DNA from: Helicovermis profundi
GTDB lineage: Bacteria > Bacillota > Clostridia > Peptostreptococcales > Acidaminobacteraceae
DNA length: 64,000 nt
Assembly: GCF_033097505.1 (NCBI RefSeq)
Contig: NZ_AP028654.1
Coordinates: forward strand, 2,924,001-2,988,000
Direction: 5' to 3'
The notes under the pieces were generated by a model. It was not told where the DNA came from and searched no databases. It worked only from the letters and a program-made list of their open reading frames with translations. Position numbers and translations under genes: made by a program. Position 1 is the stretch's first letter; each line of letters opens with the position of its first letter. Positions 46,473-54,207 of this stretch are shown here, piece after piece.

Positions 46473-48221
46473 GAGGCCACTGAAAAACAAGCACTATTTA
46501 TTATAATTATTATCAATAAAAATAAAACCACAGAAAATTTGATTTAATATCATTTTTTTCTGTGGTTTTTCTATATCTTTACAAATGAAATTATGTATTC
46601 AAGTTTTTTTAGTTATTATTTCTTCTTTAGAGTTAATATTCTCTTTACATTTATTGTAAATATTGTTAATGCCCCTTGCATTTGTATGCCTAATAGACCT
46701 GACGATGTCGCTACATCATAGCCATGTTTATGTTTTATTTCGCTATTTTTTGCTTCTATTTTGTATCGTTCCTTATATCGTTTTTTGAAGTATTCACTAT
46801 TTTCAAATTCTATTTGATTTTTATGTAGTTCTGATTTAATTGTGACGGAATACGATTTGCTTTTTGCACCTTCTTTGTAGCATCCAGAAGATTTTGAACA
46901 TCTTTTACATTTTTCTACATCAAAATAATATGTAGTTACTTGATTCGCACTTTGATTTTTTTTACCTGTCCTTGCTTTTCTAATTGCGATATGACCCGCT
47001 GGACATATAAACATACCTGCATCTTTGTTAAATTCAAATTCATCTTCTTTTTTTCTATTTCCTTTTGATACCGAAGGATTTAATTTTGATATTAATTTTA
47101 TTTCTTTTTCTTTTGCGAATTCTATATTATCTTTTCCTGAATATGCTGCATCAGCTAATATTTCTTCTACTTCCATACCAGCTTTTTCACTTTTTTCTAC
47201 TAACTCTTTTAAGTATTTACCATCAGCTTTTTCTCCAGTTGTTATTACTGCACCAGTTATAATTCGTTCATCGCTCATTGCAAGATGTGACTTATATCCA
47301 AAAAATGAAGAGTCAGCTGTTTTATGTCCTATTTTTGCGTCTTCATCTTTTGAACGTTTTAACTCTTCGGTATCATCTTTTATTCCTTCCTTTAAATAAT
47401 TTAATCTTTCTTTGACTTTTGGAAATAGTGATATTTTTTCTAAAGAAGATACAGCATTTGATAATTTTTCGCAGTATTCAATAACATCTTCAAGAATTCC
47501 ACTTGTCACTTTTTTTGGAAATTTATCTTTTACTGATTCATCTATAGCATAGACTTCTTTTCTAAGTAATTTAGCACGTTCTAATAATTCCTCTCTTGCA
47601 GACTTTTGATTATATCTAGCTTTAGTATGTGTTGCATCAAGAATAATAGTTTTACTTTTAAGAACGCCTTCTTTTATTGCTATCTGTACAGTTTTGTTAA
47701 TCAATAAATCAAGTAGATTCATATCTTTTAATCTTAATTTTCTAAATTTAGTCAATGAACTAGGATTAATTAAATTAGTTTCCTCAGGAGCGAGATTTAA
47801 AAAATACTTAAATGAAAGATCTGTTAATGACCTATTTACAACATCTACGTCTGAAATTTTATAAATTGTTTTTAAAAGTAAATATTTAAACATTAATATT
47901 GGATCTTTAGCACCACGCCCTTGATCTAAACTATAATATGGAAGTAATTCGTCATAAACGAATGAAAAATCCACTAAATCATTAATTTGTCTTAAAAAAT
48001 TATCTTTAGAAACTAAAATGTCATATAGTTCCATATATTTACTTAATATAAATTCTTGTTGTCCTTTAATCATAATTAAATCCTTTCGCTATTTTATTCT
48101 ATATATAATAATTCAACATAAGTAGCGAAACTCCTTTTTGAAATTTAAAAAAAATAAAAAAAAATCATTATCACAATTTCAATGTGATAATGATTCGTTA
48201 TAATACTTTTTCAGTGGCCTC
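46473..48221 (-). mobile_element. IS1182-family insertion sequence with 9-bp target duplication
   Basis: The element is 1749 bp with terminal inverted repeats GAGGCCACTGAAAAA at both ends. It is flanked by TCAAATAAG on the left (46464..46472) and right (48222..48230). Removing the element and one duplication restores the reading frame of the interrupted MqsR-like gene, which confirms the borders. It contains one transposase. Internal hairpins lie at 46524..46571 (AAAACCACAGAAAA / TTTTCTGTGGTTTT) and 48166..48192. Confidence 0.9.
46616..48073 (-). CDS. IS1182 family transposase
   Basis: A 485-residue DDE transposase. The N-terminal DUF772-like domain has DELLPYYSLDQGRGAKDPIL and NPSSLTKFRKLRLKDMNLLD. 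The catalytic core includes TIILDATHTKARYNQKSARE, GYKSHLAMSDERIITGAVIT and ILADAAYSGKDNIEFAKEKE. The C-terminal part has zinc-type cysteines (MFICPAGHIAIRK ... CKRCSKSSGCYKEG) and ERYKIEAKNSEIKHKHGYDV (the E). Length and motifs are normal for the family, so it is probably active. Confidence 0.92.
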   Translation of the reverse strand: MIKGQQEFILSKYMELYDILVSKDNFLRQINDLVDFSFVYDELLPYYSLDQGRGAKDPILMFKYLLLKTIYKISDVDVVNRSLTDLSFKYFLNLAPEETNLINPSSLTKFRKLRLKDMNLLDLLINKTVQIAIKEGVLKSKTIILDATHTKARYNQKSAREELLERAKLLRKEVYAIDESVKDKFPKKVTSGILEDVIEYCEKLSNAVSSLEKISLFPKVKERLNYLKEGIKDDTEELKRSKDEDAKIGHKTADSSFFGYKSHLAMSDERIITGAVITTGEKADGKYLKELVEKSEKAGMEVEEILADAAYSGKDNIEFAKEKEIKLISKLNPSVSKGNRKKEDEFEFNKDAGMFICPAGHIAIRKARTGKKNQSANQVTTYYFDVEKCKRCSKSSGCYKEGAKSKSYSVTIKSELHKNQIEFENSEYFKKRYKERYKIEAKNSEIKHKHGYDVATSSGLLGIQMQGALTIFTINVKRILTLKKK

Positions 48222-48450
48222 TCAAATAAGTGAGCTCCTTTTTTAGTGCATCAACTTCATCTTCATCTGGAAACAGCTGTGCCATGGTATAACGATTCGT
48301 GTACTTCTTATCTCTTCCCTCATCAACCTTTCGATTTTTTTGAAAATTAATTCTTACAGAACCACTTTTTATTGCATATTTCAATCGGTCTAAATAGGTT
48401 TGAACTTCCATTTTAGATTCAATACGTTTTTTCTGATTATCTTTGCTCAT
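48222..48450 (-). pseudogene. MqsR-like toxin, 5' part (interrupted by IS1182)
   Basis: Starts MSKDNQKKRIESKMEVQTYL and runs DRLKYAIKSGSVRINFQKNR ... YTMAQLFPDEDEVDALKKEL before entering the insertion sequence, where the frame stops at 48211. The start is the ATG at 48450. A longer frame to 48537 is possible but looks like upstream sequence. See the 3' part at 46240..46472. Confidence 0.7.
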
Positions 48451-48624
48451 CTTTATTATAACACTCCCTGCTACCACAGTCAATATTTTTGGTATCAATT
48501 GATTCCAATTTCTATTTAAAAATTTTACCGTAGACAAAATTCTTTAAAATACACTAATTATATTGTATATCATTTAGTAAAGATGTTCTATAGAAAATCA
48601 GATTTATTCTTCATAACATAAGAC

Positions 48625-48678
48625 AAACCCACTAAGTAGCTTGATAATTCCTATCTACCAACTCAGTGGGTTTTTATC
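48625..48678 (+). terminator. Terminator-like inverted repeat
   Basis: AAACCCACT / AGTGGGTTT arms separated by 31 bases, with TTATC on the plus side. It lies between the broken toxin gene and a vanZ fragment. No gene using it was identified. Confidence 0.45.
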
Positions 48679-48684
48679 ACTCCA

Positions 48685-48758
48685 TCAAATGAATACATCC
48701 TTCACTCCAGGGCCTCTATTTGGAACAAAAAACTGATGTAGTTCGTCACTCACTGCAT
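48685..48758 (-). pseudogene. VanZ gene fragment
   Basis: Read on the minus strand it gives AVSDELHQFFVPNRGPGVKD followed by VFI and a stop. This matches the most conserved motif of VanZ proteins (compare ALTDEFHQIFVPGRGPAIKD in the intact gene at 34026..34505). Only about 24 codons remain. The fragment is cut on its upstream side by the integrase remnant. Confidence 0.65.
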
Positions 48759-49210
48759 GGAATCATTCGCCAAGAACTAACCAATCATATTATCCCATTC
48801 AATGAAAGGCATCTACATAGGCTATTGGATGAGTACATAAATAAATACTACAATACCCATAGAACACATCAGGGGATTAACAGTAAAACACCCATACCTC
48901 AGCCTACATATTTGCCAACAAAACTTGAAACTTGCAGGTTAACTAAAACTCCTATTTTAAACGGTCTATATCATACTTATAAAAAAATAGCTTAAGGTAT
49001 AGAACTATTTAATAAAAATGATATAAAGATTATTTTCAATATATGGTAATTAACCTATGACTCATAGGTATTTTTGTTGTGCCTAAATTTATGTTTCTTA
49101 AAATCTCAAACTACTAAAATCAGTTTCTAAATTTATTAGAGACTCTTTTTTTATGAAATATTTCTAATTTTTCCTTAAGATACCCATCGGATTAGTTTTT
49201 GAAGTGGACA
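48759..49210 (+). pseudogene. Integrase-core transposase 3' remnant and element end
   Basis: The plus-strand frame encodes the C-terminal part of an integrase-core transposase: IIRQELTNHIIPFNERHLHR and LLDEYINKYYNTHRTHQGIN, then SKTPIPQPTYLPTKLETCRL, ending at 48995. The ATG at 48720 is part of the vanZ fragment, so this is a chance fusion and not a real gene. The following 215 bases, ending TAGTTTTTGAAGTGGACA, are shared with 38404..38620 and should be the right end of the element. The catalytic D residues are missing. Confidence 0.7.
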
Positions 49211-49480
49211 AGTATTAACAACCATTTCAAAAAAATAAATGCAGCAGAAAAAGTTACTTCCACATTTATTCATTAATTAATTTTATTTAACTACATCTAC
49301 ACGCATTGAAATTACTACAGTACAACACTCACTCTAAAATTCAACTTCTCTTATTTCCGTTTTGGTACCACGTACACTTTAGGTAATAACTTTTTTTGAA
49401 TCTCTAAACACCTTGCAATGACTGCGTTATAAATTCAATTTTCAAGTTACTACCGTTTATGCACCTGGTACCCGTAATTA
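49211..49480. repeat. Palindromic array repeat, copy 5 (complete composite)
   Basis: AGTATTAACAACC, terminator hairpin (with the variant GCAGCAG), conserved spacer and palindrome at 49352..49478 ending GCACCTGGTACCCGTAAT. The right end abuts the terminator of the intact SEC-C gene. Confidence 0.88.
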
Positions 49481-49501
49481 TAGCAAGAAAAGTGCATAAA
49501 A

Positions 49502-49547
49502 AAAGACCATAATAAGCAGCTTATAAAACTGCCAATCATAGTCTTCA
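49502..49547 (-). terminator. Terminator of the SEC-C gene
   Basis: AAGACTATGATT / TAAT-ATGGTCTT hairpin followed by TTTTTT on the minus strand, directly after the stop codon at 49565. Confidence 0.75.
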
Positions 49548-49564
49548 TTTCATCTCATTCAATT

Positions 49565-50281
49565 TCATTCTTTCCCCAAACAGCACTTCTTATATTTCTT
49601 TCCACTCCCACATGGACATGGATCATTTCTACCAATCTTGTTTTTCTTAACACTAAAAGGCTTATCTGGAAGTGACTTTAAGTTTGGTTTTTCAAACTTC
49701 TCAAATATCTCCTTTGGAGTATAACCATTATTTTCCCATATCCTGATATTATTAGAAAGCTCCATAACAAGCTGAATCACTTCATTGATTTGGTTCATAT
49801 CTTTAAAGGTAATATTTCTACCGATAAATGCATCTAATATAGTTTGCATATCAAGTCCAAATTCACAAAATCCATGGATATCTTCACATATCCATTCAGC
49901 TTTTTCTTCGTCACCCTTAAAAAAATTCTTCTGCAAATAACTCAGCAGGTTATTATACTCTTTAGATTTCTCAAAGTAACTCTCATCAACATATTTTAGA
50001 AGTTCATCTTTCACAGGAACATAATATGGCTTATCATCTTTCTTTTTAAGCAACAACTCAAACTCATTATTTTCCAAAATAGCTTCATGAACAAAGTAAT
50101 CTTGGTGAGAACAGATGAATACATTTTTCAACTCTTTTAATGGATTGTCCAGAAACTCTTCAACATCAGATAAAGTAATTTGATATTCATTCTGTCTATT
50201 AAAGATATCCATTACTTTATCCTTGTGCACTAATCCATAAAGATTTGATAATGCGATTATATATTCTGTTAATTGATTCAT
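49565..50281 (-). CDS. SEC-C motif (zinc-binding) protein
   Basis: A 238-residue protein. The first about 200 residues are helical ([40 protein letters not shown]) without a recognised domain. The last 22 residues are a SEC-C zinc motif ([20 protein letters not shown]). SEC-C tails occur in SecA and in many accessory proteins and mediate protein or ribosome contact. The ribosome binding site is AAGGAGTTG. A 5'-truncated second copy lies at 37898..38285. Between the start codon and the repeat upstream is an apparent group II intron remnant. Confidence 0.85.
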   Translation of the reverse strand: MNQLTEYIIALSNLYGLVHKDKVMDIFNRQNEYQITLSDVEEFLDNPLKELKNVFICSHQDYFVHEAILENNEFELLLKKKDDKPYYVPVKDELLKYVDESYFEKSKEYNNLLSYLQKNFFKGDEEKAEWICEDIHGFCEFGLDMQTILDAFIGRNITFKDMNQINEVIQLVMELSNNIRIWENNGYTPKEIFEKFEKPNLKSLPDKPFSVKKNKIGRNDPCPCGSGKKYKKCCLGKE

Positions 50282-50289
50282 TGCTTCAA

Positions 50290-50499
50290 CTCCTTGTTCA
50301 ATTAATGTTGATGAACGTTTCCGATGTCCATATATTTTTCTCTATCAAATTCGTATGTCTAAATCAACATAGTTCCCCAATTCACTTTTACACCCCGTTG
50401 TTATTTATTAATTTAGCGTCGGGTGAATGTGGAAGGTTTGCTAAACCTTCTCCAGTAGGAATCTCACCCACTATAAAACACGCCCTTATCTTGGCGCAC
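50290..50499 (-). ncRNA. Group II intron 5' remnant (domain I)
   Basis: On the minus strand, starting at 50499, the sequence begins GTGCGCCAAGATAAGGG, which matches the 5' end consensus of bacterial group II introns (GUGYG). It continues with paired elements GTGGGTGAGATTCCTAC and GAAGGTTTAGCAAACCTTC that could form domain I stems. No domain V, 3' end or reverse transcriptase is present, so this is a fragment. It begins inside a piece of the array palindrome (GGTACCAGGTG), which looks like its target. The left limit is approximate. Confidence 0.5.
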
Positions 50500-50520
50500 C
50501 ACCTGGTACCCGGTAGTAAT
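50500..50520. repeat. Array palindrome scrap next to the intron remnant
   Basis: ACCTGGTACCCGGTAGTAAT is the right arm of the array palindrome with rearranged flank. It lies between the intron remnant and the 3' end of the small zinc protein gene. Confidence 0.55.
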
Positions 50521-50532
50521 ATTAATACTCCA

Positions 50533-50748
50533 CTATAATTCATCTATTTTATTTAATCTACTATCACATCTTAAACAAAGTTGTACTAATTCTCCATCTC
50601 TTTGCTCTTCATAACTGCATTGGTCACAATAATTTTTCATACACTTTGAGCAGTAATAAATTTTATTTACAAGTTCTTCTGTCCTTTGACTTATTTCTCC
50701 TACTTGAGCACCACAGAACATACATTGTGATTTATAATTTTCATTCAT
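50533..50748 (-). CDS. Small zinc-finger protein
   Basis: A 71-residue protein with four CxxC pairs (QCMFCGAQ, YYCSKCMK, YCDQCSYE, LCLRCDSR), so it probably binds two zinc ions in treble-clef or B-box-like fashion. No other domain is present. Its 3' end lies 13 bases from an array palindrome scrap, like other genes in the block. The function is unknown. Confidence 0.65.
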   Translation of the reverse strand: MNENYKSQCMFCGAQVGEISQRTEELVNKIYYCSKCMKNYCDQCSYEEQRDGELVQLCLRCDSRLNKIDEL

Positions 50749-50884
50749 TTAAAATACCTTTCTAGTATAAATATTTATAAAAACATCTGTTTTGAACGAT
50801 TTATATCATACTTATAACAAAGTAGCATAATCACCTTTTAAGAAAAAACTTAAAATCTTTTTTAAATTTCCAAATAAACTGTAC

Positions 50885-51115
50885 AAAAGTTACTTCCACA
50901 TTTATTCATTAATTAATTTTATTTAACTAAATCTACACACATTGAAAATACTACAGTACAACACTCACTCTAAAATTCAACTTCTCTTATTTCCGTTTTG
51001 GTGCCACGTACACTTTAGGTAATAACTTTTTTCGAATTTCTAAACACCTTGCAATGACTGCGTTATAAATTCAATTTTCCAGTTACTACCGTTTATGTAC
51101 CTGAGTACCCGGTAT
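50885..51115. repeat. Palindromic array repeat, copy 6 (composite)
   Basis: Terminator hairpin remnant (AAAAGTTACTTCCACATTT), conserved spacer and palindrome at 50990..51114 ending TACCTGAGTACCCGG. It is followed within 30 bases by the stop codon of the HigA-like gene. Confidence 0.86.
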
Positions 51116-51140
51116 TCACCTGTTACCCAGAATTGTAATT

Positions 51141-51425
51141 TTATCTTATTTCAATATGCACTTCTTTTCCTAAACTTCTTGCAATTTTTACTAAAAAATC
51201 AAGAGACGGATTATAAGATCCACCTTCAAATCTTGAAATATTAGATTTCTGAGTTCCTACTCGGAAAGCCAACTCTTCTTGAGTAATATGCTGTACATTT
51301 CTAACTTCAATAATTTGTGATATAACTTCATAACGTGGTTTTAATTTTTCATATTCAATTTGAAATTCTTCATCCTTCATCAATTGATCTTTAATCAAAT
51401 CAAATTTTACACCTGCTTTATTCAT
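51141..51425 (-). CDS. HigA-type XRE antitoxin
   Basis: About 94 residues with a C-terminal XRE helix-turn-helix (HITQEELAFRVGTQKSNISR then FEGGSYNPSLDFLVKIARSL). ATG 51425 is preferred over 51443 because AAGG stands seven bases ahead. It overlaps the toxin gene by 8 bases. In toxin-first pairs of this kind the HTH protein neutralises the toxin and represses the operon at an upstream palindrome (51825..51850). Confidence 0.87.
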   Translation of the reverse strand: MNKAGVKFDLIKDQLMKDEEFQIEYEKLKPRYEVISQIIEVRNVQHITQEELAFRVGTQKSNISRFEGGSYNPSLDFLVKIARSLGKEVHIEIR

Positions 51426-51783
51426 AACTAGACCTTCTTTCATAATCGACTTTATATTTTCTTGCCCTTACTAATTCACGTTCTGGTGTCTTAATAGATT
51501 TTTTTATAAATCCATTTAATAATACAAACCCATTCTCTTTAAAACTAAAATAAAATATACGTGATATGTCTGATGCAAACTTAATACGTAATTCATAGAT
51601 TCCTTTGTTATTATTTCCTTTTAAAGATTTAACATAAGGCTCTCTGAGACGTGGACCATGTGTCTTTAATAATTCTATTTCACTATATGCTTTCGCCCTC
51701 ATCTTCGGTTGGAGAGATAAGAGAAAACTCATGACTGGAACATCTCCATTTTCTTTTCTATAAAATTCTACATCATAATCCAC
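51418..51783 (-). CDS. HigB/RelE-type toxin (phage-derived Gp49-like)
   Basis: A 121-residue protein of the RelE superfamily HigB2 type: VEFYRKENGDVPVMSFLLSL, LLKTHGPRLREPYVKSLKGN, GIYELRIKFASDISRIFYFS and VLLNGFIKKSIKTPERELVR. These toxins cut mRNA in the ribosome. It is the first gene of the pair, with ribosome binding site AGGAGGT. All of the usual basic residues are present. Confidence 0.9.
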   Translation of the reverse strand: MDYDVEFYRKENGDVPVMSFLLSLQPKMRAKAYSEIELLKTHGPRLREPYVKSLKGNNNKGIYELRIKFASDISRIFYFSFKENGFVLLNGFIKKSIKTPERELVRARKYKVDYERRSSYE

Positions 51784-51824
51784 TCACATACCTCCTGATA
51801 TAATATTTTTACTTTTTTCATCTT

Positions 51825-51850
51825 TAATGTTATCATATATGATAACATTA
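51825..51850. promoter_or_regulatory. Palindromic operator of the higBA-like pair
   Basis: A perfect 26-bp palindrome with half-site TAATGTTATCATA, about 40 bases before the toxin start codon. It fits a dimeric XRE antitoxin site used for autorepression. Confidence 0.72.
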
Positions 51851-52017
51851 TGCAAAACAAATCACTCTCATTGCAAATAAAAACAACTTTTTTAAGCACA
51901 TAACTATATATTTTCTGATTTATTAATGATCTTATATATATTACTTTTACAATAATATATAACAGAAAGTCTTATTGTTTCTGATAATCTAATAATGACA
52001 TTATATGATATACTTTC

Positions 52018-52280
52018 ACCACCTCTTTCAAAAAACAAAATAAATGTAGAAAAAGTTACTTCCACATTTATTCATCAATTAATTTTATTCAACTACATAT
52101 ATACACATTGAAATTACTGCAATACAACACTCACTCTAAAATTCAACTTCTTTTATTTCCGTTTTGGTGCCACGTACACTTTAGGTAATAACTTTTTTTA
52201 AATCTCTAAACACTTTGCAATGACTGCGTTATAAATTTGATTTTCGAGTTACTACCGTTTATGTACCGGGTACCCGGGAT
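52018..52280. repeat. Palindromic array repeat, copy 7 (complete composite)
   Basis: Terminator hairpin, conserved spacer and palindrome at 52156..52279, ending GTACCGGGTACCCGGGATTT. It lies on the 3' side of the RAYT gene. A second, shorter scrap of the palindrome (TTTTGGTACCGGGTGCACAG) occurs at 52389..52410 inside the 3' end of that gene. Confidence 0.87.
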
Positions 52281-52345
52281 TTCAAAGTCACTTGACTCAT
52301 CCATAAAATAATCTATAGGGCATCCAAAAAGCTCCAGTAAATTTA

Positions 52346-53194
52346 CTAGAGCCTGCTATCCTTGGATGCTGCGTTTCCTAATATTTCTGTTTTGGTACCG
52401 GGTGCACAGGACTTTCCCGTAATTAGTCTGATTGACCTTACGCTCATATTTAAACAAAGTGCTATTTCTTTTATTGAATATCCTCTTTTAAAATATTCCA
52501 TAATAAACGCATTTTTTATTTCAATTATTTTTTTAGATCTATTTTTATTTTTTATTTTATTATAAACATTACTACTATTTGATAATTCCTTAATAAATAC
52601 ATCTAATTCTTCTATATGTTTGTCTTCTAAAGAAAGCTTTTCATATTTATTAATATAACTATTATTAATAATATCTTTATATATAGTCATTGCACTAGAA
52701 CTACTATTACTGATTTTTTTTAGCATTTCTTTTCTATCTACTATTATCGATCTTTTATTTACAATTTCTAAATGCGCTCCCCATTTATATTCATTTGGAT
52801 TTTTAACAAGATTTGCTTTAACTGGGTTAAATGCAATATAACAAATAAGTTTAAGATAATATTCTCTATTATTAACATCTCTTATTGATAACCTACCATC
52901 AAATATGGTTCCAGTGCGATTATACTTTTTATTAAAATATTTACTATAAGCTAAATTAATTGATCTCATTATTTTATCAATAGATATATCCATCATTTCC
53001 ACAAGTAAGTGATAGTGATTATCCATAAGTACAAAATATAATAATTTAAACGGCATTTCCAATTTTGTTTTATTAAGAATTCCATAAAACATAGATTTGT
53101 CTAACTGATCATTAAAAATATAAGTTTTATTATTTCCTCTTTTTATTATATGATAAATTGCACCTGAAAAATAATTTCTACTTTTTCTCCCCAT
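52346..53194 (-). CDS. REP-associated tyrosine transposase (RAYT, Y1/IS200-like)
   Basis: A 282-residue HUH endonuclease. It begins SGAIYHIIKRGNNKTYIFND and contains the HUH motif VLMDNHYHLLVEM (His60, His62). The catalytic tyrosine region is SINLAYSKYFNKKYNRTGTI followed by FDGRLS. A C-terminal HTH (MEYFKRGYSIKEIALCLNMS) is present. RAYTs cut and move short palindromic REP sequences as single strands. The ATG lies three bases after the dprA stop with GGGTGG ahead, so it is translationally coupled to dprA. The last about 20 residues come from a scrap of the array palindrome, so the natural C-terminus may be replaced. Confidence 0.88.
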   Translation of the reverse strand: MGRKSRNYFSGAIYHIIKRGNNKTYIFNDQLDKSMFYGILNKTKLEMPFKLLYFVLMDNHYHLLVEMMDISIDKIMRSINLAYSKYFNKKYNRTGTIFDGRLSIRDVNNREYYLKLICYIAFNPVKANLVKNPNEYKWGAHLEIVNKRSIIVDRKEMLKKISNSSSSAMTIYKDIINNSYINKYEKLSLEDKHIEELDVFIKELSNSSNVYNKIKNKNRSKKIIEIKNAFIMEYFKRGYSIKEIALCLNMSVRSIRLITGKSCAPGTKTEILGNAASKDSRL

Positions 53195-53197
53195 ATT

Positions 53198-54193
53198 CTA
53201 CCACCCATTATACTGCCATTTATTTGCTTTTTTATTTATCCATCTATTTAATTCTAAATTAATTAGTTCATTTTCAATATCAATTGTAGTTATTTTTAAT
53301 TTTTTAGCTAAGTCACTTGTAGTTAATGAAGATTTTGTTAATTCTTTAATAATAAAATTGCTTTTAATATCTATTTTTTCAATATTATTTACTACTATAT
53401 AATCTTCTGCATTATTTTTTATTAAAGAATTATTTCCAGCACATTTTAAAGAATCTGTACCTTTTATTGACCATATTTTCTTTCCTTGATTTTTTGCATA
53501 ATTTGCAGTAATTAAAGATCCACTTTTTAAACTTGCTTCAACTACTATTATTTCGTCTGAAAATAGGCTTAAAAGTTCGTTTCTTTTATAAAAGTTATAT
53601 TTGAATGGTTTTACACCTACAGGAAAAGGCGACACAACTGCATATTTTTCAGCAATTTTTTCCATAAACGCTGTATGTTCTTTTGGATAACACATATCCA
53701 GTCCATGAGCTAAAAAAGCCATTGTATAATTATTATGTTTATATGAATATCTGTGTGCTTCATAATCTATACCAAATGCTAAACCACTATTAATACATAT
53801 TTCTTTATTCATTAAACTTTCACATATTTTTTCTGTATAATAATAACCACTTCCAGATATATTTCTTGTTCCAACTATTGCAATACTTTTTTTATTTGTT
53901 AATTCCCCTTTATAATAAATAACAAAATTACCAGCAATCATTTTATTATTTCGCTTATAAGTTGCAATTTTTATGCCTAATTTATTGCTTTCATGCAAAA
54001 TTATTTTTGATTTTTCCAAAGAAAGTTGCCTACTAATAATAAAAAAAATTTCTTTAAATTCAGTTAAATTATATTCATTTGAATTTGTAATATTATAAAT
54101 TATTTTTGGATCTTTATATTTTTCTATTATCTTTAATTTTTCTTTACTAGATATTTTTTTTAATTCTTGAAACCAAATCCAATATAATTCCAT
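53198..54193 (-). CDS. dprA: DNA-processing protein DprA
   Basis: A 331-residue DprA/Smf protein. The Rossmann-like core shows SIAIVGTRNISGSGYYYTEK, INSGLAFGIDYEAHRYSYKH, YPKEHTAFMEKIAEKYAVVS and RNELLSLFSDEIIVVEASLK with SGSLITANYAKNQGKKIWSI. The C-terminal winged helix has LTTSDLAKKLKITTIDIENE. DprA loads RecA on incoming single-stranded DNA during transformation. It follows comM by 14 bases and precedes the RAYT gene by 3. It is a core competence gene, so finding it inside a repeat-bounded accessory block is odd. Confidence 0.93.
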   Translation of the reverse strand: MELYWIWFQELKKISSKEKLKIIEKYKDPKIIYNITNSNEYNLTEFKEIFFIISRQLSLEKSKIILHESNKLGIKIATYKRNNKMIAGNFVIYYKGELTNKKSIAIVGTRNISGSGYYYTEKICESLMNKEICINSGLAFGIDYEAHRYSYKHNNYTMAFLAHGLDMCYPKEHTAFMEKIAEKYAVVSPFPVGVKPFKYNFYKRNELLSLFSDEIIVVEASLKSGSLITANYAKNQGKKIWSIKGTDSLKCAGNNSLIKNNAEDYIVVNNIEKIDIKSNFIIKELTKSSLTTSDLAKKLKITTIDIENELINLELNRWINKKANKWQYNGW

Positions 54194-54207
54194 AATTACC
54201 TCAATTA

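Noticed and set aside
48720-48995. Intact plus-strand integrase gene
   Set aside because: The start codon comes from an antisense vanZ fragment and the frame lacks the catalytic domain. It is a fusion of two remnants.
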